64,000 nt of DNA from positions 1 to 64,000 of the forward strand of contig NZ_JBOEFX010000091.1 of assembly GCF_050633125.1 (NCBI RefSeq), in the 5' to 3' direction. Each line of letters starts with the position of its first letter. The stretch's first letter is position 1. The notes under the pieces were generated by a model. The model ran no database searches. It was not told the DNA's origin and was given only the letters and a program-made list of their open reading frames with translations. Positions 9,613-19,260 of the stretch are shown piece after piece. The translations under genes and the position numbers were made by a program. The DNA is from Lewinella sp050633125 (lineage in GTDB: Bacteria; Bacteroidota; Bacteroidia; Chitinophagales; Saprospiraceae).

Positions 9613-12600
9613 ATGACTCATCAAAACCATCATATTTTCCGACTGGAATTTGATTTGTCCATGCCAGGAGATGAAGCTCCTGCCCCTATCCAGGATAGAG
9701 TAAGTCGCTTGTCACAAAATCAGCTAACAAGGCTAATAGGTGACCTAATTTCAGATTTCGTGTCTCCTGATGAATTTTATGTTTTAGATCGACTAGAACT
9801 AGACTTAGGTAAATTAAGTATTGAAAGTCTTGAACAAGATCTACCAAGGGCCCTTGCTGCCGAACTTAGAGATCGCTTAGCCAAGTTATTCCAAAATAAT
9901 GAACAGCAGCAATTATTACTTCTCAGACCAGTATCTTCTAACCAGTTAACTATCTTTTGCGAACTAATGGTCCGTGGAGCTTATCCTTGGTGGGTCACCT
10001 CCGATGAACGCCAGGCACCGGCTCAATTACTCCAGGAGTTAATCGCAAACAAGAGAAGCGAATTGGTAGCTTTACTTGCCAAGATCACAATGCAGGAATT
10101 CTCAAGAAAACGAGTAGTAATAAGTTATAACAATGAAGAATTAAAACAAATCGTAAGGCTACTCGAACCCAGCGCGTTCCCCTTCATGGATGAATTCCCC
10201 GACGACCTACAACGCCAACACAAAGAAGCTCCCGTACTCCTGATAAGTCAATCAGAATTCCGAGTGGTTCAATGGGAACTAATCTTAAAACAAATCAGTG
10301 AGCAGCGCGGCAGTGTTTTTAATCAACGCAGCTTTTTAAAACAAGTTTTACAAGGATTGGCAACCAAGTTTGGTCAAGGTTATCGGGACTTCCTAGACCA
10401 GCTTCTTGTTGTATCTGAAAAAACCGAAGCCAATTCTATTCCAAGTTTTCAAATGGTAAGGCTACTTCAAGATCTAGCCGCCGAAGAAAAGCTACAACAA
10501 GCAAAAGAAAAGAGGAACTCAGAGAAAAAATGGATAGAAAGCCTGACAGTAGTATTACCCACCACTGAGCGTGATACCGTTCAGGTATTTTTAGTTCAAC
10601 TCTTTTCACCATCGGCTTCTTTACCAAACCTCAGCGATATTGGACACAGGCATTGGCAGATCATCATTGAACGGCTCTGGCAGATCAAACCTGCTATTTT
10701 TCTTAACCTTATCAAACATCTAGCAAGAACTGGGAATGAAGGACGTATTTACCTAAAGCATATCCCTTCCAGATTACTCCATACAGTTCTCCGGGACACC
10801 CAATCAGAAGCTCTCACCACTGAGTGGCAAATTTTTAATGATTTCAACCGATTAGGAAAAATAAATTTCATCCCAAAATGGTCTAGTGCCCAACTCAAAC
10901 AAGAACTTGTAGCCCACCTTCTAATTTTCGTTGTCGCTCCGGCCCCTAACAAACACGATAGCCTTACCATCTGGAAAACGGCAATCCACCGATTTATCGG
11001 TGAGGATAGAGCTATGTTACAAAAATGGCTAAAAAAAATACTGAACGCCCCACGCGCTACTGTAGCGTACGACAAACTTAGCCCCATAACTGTTTCGATA
11101 CTAACAGCTCTAGCCCCTGAATACGAGTTGAAATACAATCACCAGAAAGGTTTTTGGATAGCTATAGATGAATTAATGCCTTCCCAAAAACGATTGTTTG
11201 ATAGCAATGATATCCCGTCCGTACAACCAACCAATCAATCTTCTTCACCGGCATCAGCGTTTACCCAAGACCAGCTGCCAGCCATTGTAAAAGCTGCGCT
11301 TTCCGAAGCAGAACAAAAAAAATTAGCTGGTCATATTCGTTTGGTCATTAACTTTTTTCGAACACCACAATTGTCGGTTGGAGTTACGCCCCTAGACATT
11401 GAAAAAAGTTGGTGGCTTTGGGCCGAACGTTCCCCACAGAGCCTCATGATCTGGATACAAGACCAGCGCCTTCTTCCCTCGTTCACAGGCACCTTAAACA
11501 CTAGTTTCAGCCCTGAATTCGCAAAAAAACTATTTGCAAAACTTATTCCTACTCACTATTCACAAATAGTACTTTTAGAAGATGTCCTACAAAAAACCGA
11601 ATACTGGTCCGTCGTAAAAAAAGCTCCTAAAGCTTCCTTCTGGTCGCTTGTTTGGCAAGCTTGGCAAGCCTTTCCTTCAAATGTTTTTAGTACTCGACAG
11701 CTAATAGAAAAAATTCTGTCTCAGCTAGACCATCAAATTTTCTCCAAGCAAATTAATGCGTGGAATCCAACAAGTTCTCAACAAGACATCCAATACTACT
11801 GGCTTACAAGCCTAGCTGGAAAACTTATTTCGATAGCCCACGAAATACAGAAAAGCTCATCGAGCAATACTCAGAATCTAGCTGCGCCAGAATGGATAAC
11901 CTGGTTGCGCCAAGCAATAAAAACAGAATCTCCTGACACAATCGTCACACAGCTATTCGGCTGGATGAATATCCATAGCCGCACAGCATCTATCTCACTA
12001 TGGAAACTCATCAACAAAGAGTCCGCTCTACAAGAAGCAATCGCCCAGTACATTGATGATAAAGATATACTAGCGATTACAAGTCGCTTGAACTCATCCT
12101 TAGCTGAACAATTGATGGATATCATGGTGACTCTACAAACAGTAAACATACACTTAGATGCCTTCACCCGGCCAGTTTTAGTACCAGAACTTACCCGGTT
12201 CATTATAAAAGCAATGATTCAGGACAGAGGTAGTGTCTCTAATCAGCGAAACTTCCTTTTTCAAATAATACACCTTTGGTCAGCAAGTCATCAATATGAC
12301 ATCAACAAAGTTTTACACTCCTTGAAGATATTATTACCTGAGCTCGCTGTACTATTCCATGATTTGACTTCTTTAGAACTACTAAGAACTATCCTTCACC
12401 AAGAATTATCTGAACCATTATCTACTAATTTACCCAAGTTAATCCCTCAAGAGGCACCAACAAAAAGACTATCCTCCCAGAAGAAAGAAAACCTTCCTCG
12501 CAAAAAACTATGGGATATAGAAGATTTACCTATCGTTTTCAATGAGGTCTGGCAAATTGAGAATGCAGGTCTGGTACTTTTATGGCCCTACCTATCTACT

Positions 12601-13047
12601 TTATTCGAAAGGGCAAACCTGATAACCGACGACACCTTTAAGAGTGAAGATGCCCAACAAAAGGCTATTTTATTGCTAGAATATCTCGTCAAAAACACAC
12701 AAGAATATCAAGAATATGAACTAATACTCAACAAAGTACTGTGTGCCTCACCGTTGGAGGTACCTATTACTAGCTCTTTGGTCCTTAGCCCCGAGATGAA
12801 AGCCCTGACGGAAGGCCTTTTGGAGGCTGTTATTAGTCATTGGCCTATCCTTGGAGAAATATCTGTTGCCACTTTCCGAGAGTCTTTTTTGCTACGGGAA
12901 GGAAGCCTGGGGCTTACAGACAAAGGTTGGGTACTACGTGTTGCACCCAAAAGTTATGACATCATGCTCAGCCAATTACCCTGGGGAATCTCTACGATCA
13001 ACCTTTCTTGGCTCGAACAACCCATCCAGGTTGAATGGCACTTGTGA
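9613..13047 (+). CDS. Contractile injection system tape-measure protein
   Basis: 1144 aa. The N-terminus 'FRLEFDLSM' then 'FYVLDRLELDLGKLSIESLE' and 'LPRALAAELRDRL' match the CIS tape-measure family (Afp14/Pvc14 position). A region near residues 230-260 ('RGSVFNQRSFLKQV') recurs near residue 870 ('RGSVSNQRNFLFQI'), showing an internal repeat. The C-terminus 'GWVLRVAPKSYDIMLSQLPW' is the usual ending of these proteins ('LPWGISTINLSWL'). Tape-measure length sets particle length; 1144 aa suggests a relatively long tube. It is the last plus-strand gene of the cluster, 4 bp after the Afp12-like gene. Confidence 0.85.
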   Translation: MTHQNHHIFRLEFDLSMPGDEAPAPIQDRVSRLSQNQLTRLIGDLISDFVSPDEFYVLDRLELDLGKLSIESLEQDLPRALAAELRDRLAKLFQNNEQQQLLLLRPVSSNQLTIFCELMVRGAYPWWVTSDERQAPAQLLQELIANKRSELVALLAKITMQEFSRKRVVISYNNEELKQIVRLLEPSAFPFMDEFPDDLQRQHKEAPVLLISQSEFRVVQWELILKQISEQRGSVFNQRSFLKQVLQGLATKFGQGYRDFLDQLLVVSEKTEANSIPSFQMVRLLQDLAAEEKLQQAKEKRNSEKKWIESLTVVLPTTERDTVQVFLVQLFSPSASLPNLSDIGHRHWQIIIERLWQIKPAIFLNLIKHLARTGNEGRIYLKHIPSRLLHTVLRDTQSEALTTEWQIFNDFNRLGKINFIPKWSSAQLKQELVAHLLIFVVAPAPNKHDSLTIWKTAIHRFIGEDRAMLQKWLKKILNAPRATVAYDKLSPITVSILTALAPEYELKYNHQKGFWIAIDELMPSQKRLFDSNDIPSVQPTNQSSSPASAFTQDQLPAIVKAALSEAEQKKLAGHIRLVINFFRTPQLSVGVTPLDIEKSWWLWAERSPQSLMIWIQDQRLLPSFTGTLNTSFSPEFAKKLFAKLIPTHYSQIVLLEDVLQKTEYWSVVKKAPKASFWSLVWQAWQAFPSNVFSTRQLIEKILSQLDHQIFSKQINAWNPTSSQQDIQYYWLTSLAGKLISIAHEIQKSSSSNTQNLAAPEWITWLRQAIKTESPDTIVTQLFGWMNIHSRTASISLWKLINKESALQEAIAQYIDDKDILAITSRLNSSLAEQLMDIMVTLQTVNIHLDAFTRPVLVPELTRFIIKAMIQDRGSVSNQRNFLFQIIHLWSASHQYDINKVLHSLKILLPELAVLFHDLTSLELLRTILHQELSEPLSTNLPKLIPQEAPTKRLSSQKKENLPRKKLWDIEDLPIVFNEVWQIENAGLVLLWPYLSTLFERANLITDDTFKSEDAQQKAILLLEYLVKNTQEYQEYELILNKVLCASPLEVPITSSLVLSPEMKALTEGLLEAVISHWPILGEISVATFRESFLLREGSLGLTDKGWVLRVAPKSYDIMLSQLPWGISTINLSWLEQPIQVEWHL

Positions 13048-13286
13048 AAGCAAGAATAGTGTGGTCAAATTCAACGCGACTATTGAATTCCTCAACAAAT
13101 TTTATCTAAAAAAACTATACCGGTTAGGGTATGAGGAAATAAACGACCTACGAAAAGAGCGTAAAAAATTCTTTAGACAAATCAGTTTTTTTTGCAGCAT
13201 AGCAGGCTACGCAAGGAAAGTCTGAGGGTGAGTAAGGACAGATTTGTAACAAAGTGTGTATATTATTTTTTTCGAACTTACTAAAA

Positions 13287-14572
13287 CTAGACTACGCGCC
13301 CATTTTTTTGAAACTCTTTCCGTATACCAGCAATCAAGTCTGGTAATATGACCTCTTGACCTCCGCGCTCCGCCACCTTAATTGCCGCACTTTGCAGCAC
13401 ATTTACAATTTCTCCCCCGCTGAGTTCATATTTTTCAGCAACAGCTAGTAGATCAACAGATGGAGCCAGGCGCAATTTTCCAGAAAAAATCTTTTTCCAG
13501 ATTTTAAGTCGTAATGAAGCATCTGGTAATGGGAAATAAATCATAGACTGAAATCGACGTTGAAAAGCAGTATCCACATTCCCTTTAAAATTAGAAGCTA
13601 GTATAACTAAGCCTGCATACGTTTCGATCCGCTGAAGAAGATAAGATACCTCTTGATTAGCATAGCGATCATGCGAAGAGTGTGTTTCTGTTCGCTTACC
13701 AAATAGAGCATCGGCTTCATCGAAGAAAAGAATCCNNCAATATATTTAGACACAACCATTGATAAATCTACTCGAAAAACACTTCGCTTTAGTGTCTTAC
13801 CAAGTAGAGAAGCTGTAAGTGTTTTACCTGTCCCTGGAGGACCATAAAACAAGCAACGATAGCCGGGCTTGAGCCATTTCCCCAACCTCCACTCTTCATG
13901 CAATAGAGGCCGATGTTTGAGCCAGTCGCTGATTTCAAATATTTCTTCTTTTACATATTTAGGAAGAACCAAGTCATCCCAATCCAAATGAGTCTCTAAA
14001 CGGGCAGCAGGGAAATTAGGCCCGAAGCTTGGTTCGTAAGCTTCTGACCACAAAAACAAGCGCCGATATGACTCCGCCATTAACAATTGTGCGCTAAGCG
14101 GTGGCTCATTCCGTTCTAAAGGTCCCAACTCTAGAATTCCCAAAGAAAAAAGGGCTTGATTAGGCCGAAATAGTCGCATTACTTTCAGTCGTTTTTGCAA
14201 ATCATTACCGGCTAGAATAAACACTGCCGTCTCAGCTGTAGGTAAAAAACCACCGTGAGTTTTTCCTTTAATCCCTCCAAATTCTGTAAACCCACGCTTT
14301 AAGTTTGTGTTCTCTGTAAATAAGATATCCAACAGCTGCGGCTTCACATAGGGGCAAAGCGCTAGTAACAATATTGCTCGCTCTTCCCAGCTTAAATCCA
14401 ACTGCTGGACGATCGTATCTAATGGACTATTCTCATTCAGTTCCGGCATCAGCAATATACTCTCCAAGGTGGTATTTGAGTCTTGCTCAAAGTAAGTTTT
14501 GATACGGAGATCTACCAATTCCTTTAGCCATGCCAAATGGGCCTGTATCGATTTTGCGATTATTCTTTCCAC
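13287..14572 (-). CDS. AAA+ ATPase of the eCIS (Afp15-like), core interrupted by an assembly gap
   Basis: Read as one gene across the 'nn' at 13736-13737. N-terminal winged-helix-like region (residues 1-200), then Walker A GPPGTGKT at 244-251 and 'RVDLSMVVSKYI'. The scar comes next, directly followed by Walker B 'ILFFDEADALFGKR' in another frame, the sensor region 'VILASN', an arginine-finger type 'AFQRRF' and the small C-terminal helical domain. AAA+ proteins normally have about 20-25 residues between SKYIG and Walker B, so a short segment is missing from the assembly. The family (Afp15/Pvc15) acts in particle assembly. It sits in an operon with the two genes upstream (12 and 10 bp gaps) and converges on the plus-strand eCIS genes. 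Confidence 0.85.
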
Positions 14573-14583
14573 TTGTTCCCTGG

Positions 14584-15626
14584 TTAAATGTAAACATATA
14601 CATCTCCGTAAATCTTGCCTGATTTATCAGAGCTAGGCTGTACATTACTCGCTGCAGGAAAAGGAAGTACCATTCCAGAAAAACGGGCATCGGGTAAACT
14701 CAACCTGATCTCATACGATGGCCGTTGCTCCAATTGAATAGGGGCGTATTTCTTAGAAGAAAAAACCACCGCGTTACTTCCATCCGATAGCGGAAACAAC
14801 TCAGGTTCTCGTTCAAAAATTATATCAGGGGAGGCATCCCTGCTCAAGATAACTTGTGCCCCATCCAAGCTAACATCACGAGAAATTAGAAAGTATCGAA
14901 ATATCACCGCCTGGGGCTGAAATAAAACAGTATAGCTAGGCTCCAAAAAGGAAGGGGTTCCATTCTCTGGTATATCAACTAATTGCTCAGGATACAAACA
15001 CAGGATCGCTAATGGCGGAACAGATAACGAATGCGACAACGCAAAAAAAGTATATGTTTCAATTGTCTCATCAAGCCAGGTTACGATTAAATGAAAGATG
15101 CCGTTTACGCCGGATGGCAAATCAAGCCTACAAGGCGCGTTGGGCTCAGGAGGTACAATTACACTAACGCCTAGCTTCTCATTCTTCAATTCAAGCCCTA
15201 CAAGTGCTTCGTACTTTGGTTCTACTTGCCCTTCCTTACTTTTTTCTTTTTTAAACNNGTCCCCGTATTGGCTTTTAATAGCTTATCAGGCGTCTTCGTA
15301 CTCTGCAAGCAAACAACCTGATGAGGAAAGGTCTCGCGAACTTGAATATTAGAATATTTTGCTCGATCAAATTCTAAATTTAGTTCCGTATAGTTTAGAA
15401 ACAGAGGGTCCGAACTGTAGATCGGCACGAGTATTGGCTGATCAACCCCCTTGGGACTCATTTGCTGTGAGAAAAACCCCAGTTTTTCAGCTACCACTCG
15501 CTGGCCAATTCTAGGCAGATTATTCCCTAATACAGGCCCCATTTCCAATACTGCCAAGGCAGAGTCATTACCAAAATAACTATGGCTTACTGCTAAGTGA
15601 AAAAGAAAAACAGGACTGATCTTCAT
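14584..15626 (-). CDS. Unrecognised eCIS-cluster protein, ~347 aa
   Basis: Two frames joined across the 'nn' at 15257-15258: 'KANTG' continues as 'FKKEKSKEGQVEPKYEALVG'. The protein looks beta-rich, starts 'MKISPVFLFHLAVSHSYFG' without a clear signal peptide, and has many Pro and Leu residues, including 'LDLPSGVNGIFHLIVTWLDE'. I do not recognise a domain. It sits between the tube-terminator gene and the ATPase gene with only ~10 bp spacers, so it is very probably co-transcribed and part of the particle or its assembly. A capsid-like end piece, an adaptor or a chaperone are all possible. Confidence 0.6.
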
Positions 15627-15635
15627 ACTACTTGT

Positions 15636-16208
15636 TTAGGTTGTCGTTTGAATATGTTGAATTTCAGGAATAACACCATCAACCTTACCATCATCAATGA
15701 TAATCATACGCATCTTGTATACAACACTAGGCAGATATTTCCCACCCAAATGCCCCCATATATGGCTTTGTTGATGAAAATCCAATGACTCCATTTCAAA
15801 GATTAACTTATTCACCGCTTGAGGTAAACCTGGTGTATTCTCATGATTCCATAAAGGTTGCCCTTGCAAAATGGAAATGGCAGTCGTGAGTAAATCCAAA
15901 CCATAACGGAGTTGCGCAGCTTTGTAATAAACACCTAATACAAGATATACATTAAGATGCAAAGGGGGGGACCTCGAAATTACACCAGTATTTACCCGAG
16001 GAGGGATAGGTATACTGGCAGCAACTGCATCTTTTTGAATATTAACAGGAAATAAAACCAGCGTATTCTCTTCTTGAATAGCTACGGAACCATTCAGGTC
16101 AACAAAAGGGCTCAGTATAACTTTCTTCTCTGCCGGCGTAAGATTCATTCGCTGACGAACGATACTGTCCAGACGATTTGCAATAAAGTTCAGGGTGGAA
16201 CCAAGCAT
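15636..16208 (-). CDS. Pvc16/DUF4255 family tube-end protein
   Basis: 190 aa with the conserved DUF4255/Pvc16 N-terminal domain: 'NLTPAEKKVILSPF', 'LHLNVYLVLGVYY', 'YGLDLLTTAISILQGQP' and the diagnostic 'HIWGHLGGKYLPSVVYKMRM'. Afp16/Pvc16 proteins cap the distal end of the inner tube and control length. It is the first gene of the minus-strand eCIS operon, directed away from htpG. The ATG at 16208 is used; upstream in-frame sequence is not conserved. The regular ~190-aa size suggests it is intact. Confidence 0.9.
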   Translation of the reverse strand: MLGSTLNFIANRLDSIVRQRMNLTPAEKKVILSPFVDLNGSVAIQEENTLVLFPVNIQKDAVAASIPIPPRVNTGVISRSPPLHLNVYLVLGVYYKAAQLRYGLDLLTTAISILQGQPLWNHENTPGLPQAVNKLIFEMESLDFHQQSHIWGHLGGKYLPSVVYKMRMIIIDDGKVDGVIPEIQHIQTTT

Positions 16209-16425
16209 TATAGGTGTCTTTTAGTGGTTGCTTTTTAAAGTTTGCCCGAGAATTTTGGGAAGTGGTTCCCTTTGGCGATTCTGCTAAGGATATATCAATG
16301 TAAGTACATTTCATCACTTAGACAAACCTCGCTCCGAGAACCTTCTAGCCAATTCAAGTATCCTTATCACTGCCGATTTTGCATTTCTCTCTATTAAACT
16401 TGCCATTTTGACAGCAAAACAGGAA

Positions 16426-16440
16426 TGGCATAGCCTTTGC
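16426..16440 (+). promoter_or_regulatory. Sigma-54-like promoter upstream of htpG
   Basis: TGGCATAGCCTTTGC has the -24 GG and -12 GC exactly 10 bases apart and matches TGGCAY-N5-TTGC. It ends 38 bp before the htpG ATG. The match is seen directly; use by sigma-54 is inferred. No TAnnTTTG box is seen closer to the gene. Confidence 0.55.
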
Positions 16441-16478
16441 GTTTCTGTAAGGTATCCAGAGTAAACCATAAAACATTT

Positions 16479-18338
16479 ATGAAAAAAGGTAACATAGCAG
16501 TACAGACGGAAAACATCTTTCCGATCATTAAGCAGTTTTTGTATTCCGATCAGGAAATCTTCCTGAGGGAATTGATTTCTAATGCTGTTGATGCCACTAC
16601 CAAGCTAAAAACCCTGGCCCTAAAGGGAGAAGCTACCGGTGAATTAGGTGACTTGACCATTGAAATCATCGCAGACAAGGAAAATAAGACCCTAACGATT
16701 CGTGACCGTGGTATCGGTATGACGGAGGAAGAAGTAGAAAAATACCTAAACCAGGTGGCTTTCTCCAGCGCACAGGATTTCTTGGAAAAATACAAGGACG
16801 AAGCCAATATCATTGGCCACTTCGGACTTGGTTTTTACTCTGCATTCATGGTTGCAGACAAAGTAGAAGCCGTTACTAAATCGTTTAAGGAAGGTTCACA
16901 CGGTGTTACCTGGGCTTGTGAAGGCGACCCTTCGTATGAACTTTCAGACAACGAAAAAGCAACTCGCGGTACGGATATCGTTCTCCATATTTCTGACGAT
17001 GCTACAGACTACCTAGAGGAAAGCCGCATTGAAGAACTTCTCAATAAATACTGTAAGTTTTTACCTATTCCTATCCAGTTTGGTACGCGTAAAGAGTCTG
17101 TAACAGAAGGAGAAGGCGACGAAGCAGAAACCACCGAGGTTGAAGTTCCTAATATCATTAATGAGCACGACCCGATTTGGAAGAAATCGCCTAGTGATCT
17201 GACCGACGAAGATTATAAAGAATTCTATCAGGTGATGTACCCTTTCAGTGCACCACCGATGTTTTGGATTCACCTGAATATCGATTATCCGTTTAACCTG
17301 ACGGGGATCCTGTATTTCCCTAAGCTCAACAATGCTTTCGAGGTTCAGAAGAACAAAATTCAGTTGTACTCTAACCAAGTCTACGTAACAGATGAGGTAA
17401 AAGAGATCGTTCCTGAGTTCCTCACCATGCTACACGGGGTGATCGACTCTCCGGATATTCCGTTGAACGTATCGCGCTCTTACCTGCAAGCCGACGCTAA
17501 TGTCAAGAAAATCAATTCTTACATTACCAAGAAGGTTGCTGACAAGCTCAATGAGCTGTTTAAGAAAGATCGTCCATCTTACGAAGAGAAGTGGAACGAC
17601 TTGAGTGTTTTCGTAAAGTACGGAATGATCTCTGATGAGAAATTCTATGAAAAGGCAACCAAGTTTGTCCTGCTCAAGAATGTGGATGGAGAAACCTTCA
17701 CACTAGCTGACTACCGCGAAAAGGTAGATGCCACTCAAAAAGACAAGCACGAGCGTACCGTGATGATCTATGCCAACGATCCTGCCTCTCAGGATGCGGC
17801 GATCACAGCGGCAAAGAAGCAGGGTTACGATGTACTCCTTTTGGATCACATTATCGACAACCACTTCCTGCAAACACTAGAGCAGAAAGAGGACAAGGTT
17901 ACCTTTGTACGGATTGATTCTGACACGGTGGATAACCTGGTACAAACTGATGAAACAAAAGAGTCTGTTCTTAATGAAGAGCAAATCACGACCGTGAAGG
18001 ATCTCTTTGGTGCTGTAGCAGGTGAGGGAAAAGCCATTGAAGTGAAGCCTCTTTCTCCAGACGATCAGCCGGTACAGATTGTTCGCCCCGAATTTATGCG
18101 GCGAATGAAGGAAATGCAAGCGATGCAAGGCATGGACCTGGGCGGGTTCCCTGATGATTACAAAGTAATCGTAAACGCTAACCACCCATTGGTAGCTGAC
18201 AAGGTATTGAATACCGAAGGAGACAATCAAAACGAAACGGTAGACTACCTTTACAAGCTGGCTTTACTGAATCAGAATATGCTAAAAGGCAAGGAGCTTA
18301 CTGCTTTTGTAGAAAAAAGTATGGGCTTTTTGAAGTAA
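16479..18338 (+). CDS. htpG: Hsp90 molecular chaperone HtpG
   Basis: 619 aa, typical length. GHKL ATPase motifs are complete: 'LRELISNAVDA' with the Mg-binding Asn, 'DRGIGMTEEE', and 'IIGHFGLGFYSAFM'. The middle domain has 'ISRSYLQ'-type sequence ('NVSRSYLQADANVKKI'), and the C-terminal dimerisation part ends 'LNQNMLKGKELTAF'. The frame opens further upstream at a TTG (16437), but the ATG at 16479 begins the conserved 'MKKGNIAVQTEN' start. The protein folds and protects clients in the cytosol, especially under stress. It has its own promoter region (see the sigma-54-like site) and is followed by a strong hairpin terminator. Confidence 0.97.
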   Translation: MKKGNIAVQTENIFPIIKQFLYSDQEIFLRELISNAVDATTKLKTLALKGEATGELGDLTIEIIADKENKTLTIRDRGIGMTEEEVEKYLNQVAFSSAQDFLEKYKDEANIIGHFGLGFYSAFMVADKVEAVTKSFKEGSHGVTWACEGDPSYELSDNEKATRGTDIVLHISDDATDYLEESRIEELLNKYCKFLPIPIQFGTRKESVTEGEGDEAETTEVEVPNIINEHDPIWKKSPSDLTDEDYKEFYQVMYPFSAPPMFWIHLNIDYPFNLTGILYFPKLNNAFEVQKNKIQLYSNQVYVTDEVKEIVPEFLTMLHGVIDSPDIPLNVSRSYLQADANVKKINSYITKKVADKLNELFKKDRPSYEEKWNDLSVFVKYGMISDEKFYEKATKFVLLKNVDGETFTLADYREKVDATQKDKHERTVMIYANDPASQDAAITAAKKQGYDVLLLDHIIDNHFLQTLEQKEDKVTFVRIDSDTVDNLVQTDETKESVLNEEQITTVKDLFGAVAGEGKAIEVKPLSPDDQPVQIVRPEFMRRMKEMQAMQGMDLGGFPDDYKVIVNANHPLVADKVLNTEGDNQNETVDYLYKLALLNQNMLKGKELTAFVEKSMGFLK

Positions 18339-18380
18339 ATTTCGAGGTGCTTGGTACGAAGTATTAGGTACTATGTAGAT

Positions 18381-18422
18381 AAAAAAAGGTTTGTCGGGCA
18401 GAGCGCTTGGCAAACCTTTTTT
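18381..18422. terminator. Bidirectional terminator after htpG
   Basis: AAAAAAAGGTTTG and CAAACCTTTTTT pair around a 17-base loop, giving A-run/stem/T-run on both strands. It lies 43 bp after the htpG stop and ~95 bp beyond the stop of the converging anti-sigma gene. Confidence 0.85.
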
Positions 18423-18516
18423 ATTTGAATGTGCTACAAATTGGTTCTTCGTCTTTCAAGACGAACAGACCGTACCCGCCACCAATGACGGCGAACCAAT
18501 CTGTGGCACACTCTTT

Positions 18517-19260
18517 TTATTTTGTCAATTCTTGCAACAATTGCTGAGCCTGGGACGCATACCTCCCGTTGCCTGACTCGGCCAACTCTTGAAGGAGACC
18601 TTGCCCGTCAGCTTGACGATCGAGTTGTAAATAGACCAATGCAAGGTACCATTGCGCAGCAATACGATCTGTTGCTGATACATCAATCGTCAAGCATTGC
18701 TCCAAAACCTGCTCAGCTGTATAATAATCGCCCACTTGCATCGCCGACATGGCCGTATAACGGAGGATAAACCCATCGAAAGGGTGGTCTTCTCGCAAGG
18801 ATTGAAACAGTGCCAGACTCTGCTGATAATCTTGTTGTTGATAAGCATCCAAAGCAGACGATAAGCCAGGTACCGTCGACTCATCGGTTCCTCTAACCGC
18901 CAGATAATCTTCATTGGTCTCACTGATAGCAAAATATTCTGCGTACAAACTTGCCGGTTGCTGGTCATGAAAATAGCCCCATGCCGACCAAGCGGTAAAC
19001 ACCAATAGCGCTATTGCCGCAGCGGCAGTCCATCGCCGATTCGTTGCCTTAGGGCGATTTTGCCAGCCTTGGCGGATATCATTCAAATCATTTTGTATTT
19101 CAACATTAGAGAGGCCACTTTCGCGGATGCCGTCGAGGGCCGCTTGGGCAGCAGTATCTCGCAGGAGGCTTTGCTCCACTTCGTAGCGGTCGTCACTTGT
19201 TAGTTTCCCCTCCAGGTAAAGCAGCAAGCGGTTGGTTATACTTTTTGATTCCTCGTTCAT
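18517..19260 (-). CDS. Anti-sigma-factor-like membrane protein with TPR region
   Basis: 247 aa. The N-terminal ~70 residues resemble the cytoplasmic zinc-less anti-sigma tail of Bacteroidota ('LYLEGKLTSDDRYEVEQSL'). One transmembrane segment lies at about 78-97, and the outer part has TPR-like helices ('YQQQDYQQSLALFQSL', 'GDYYTAEQVLEQCL', 'AAQWYLALVYLQL'). The start codon overlaps the stop of the sigma-factor gene by 4 bases (ATGA), which ties the two together. It probably holds the sigma factor at the inner membrane until a periplasmic signal arrives. The pairing and topology are seen; the signal is unknown. Confidence 0.7.
   Translation of the reverse strand: MNEESKSITNRLLLYLEGKLTSDDRYEVEQSLLRDTAAQAALDGIRESGLSNVEIQNDLNDIRQGWQNRPKATNRRWTAAAAIALLVFTAWSAWGYFHDQQPASLYAEYFAISETNEDYLAVRGTDESTVPGLSSALDAYQQQDYQQSLALFQSLREDHPFDGFILRYTAMSAMQVGDYYTAEQVLEQCLTIDVSATDRIAAQWYLALVYLQLDRQADGQGLLQELAESGNGRYASQAQQLLQELTK

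Noticed and set aside
13060..13225. Possible 55-aa Lys-rich ORF (GTG start) after the tape-measure gene
   Set aside because: No ribosome-binding site, non-ATG start, and the frame is an out-of-frame extension of the tape-measure gene. It could be real but cannot be supported from sequence alone.
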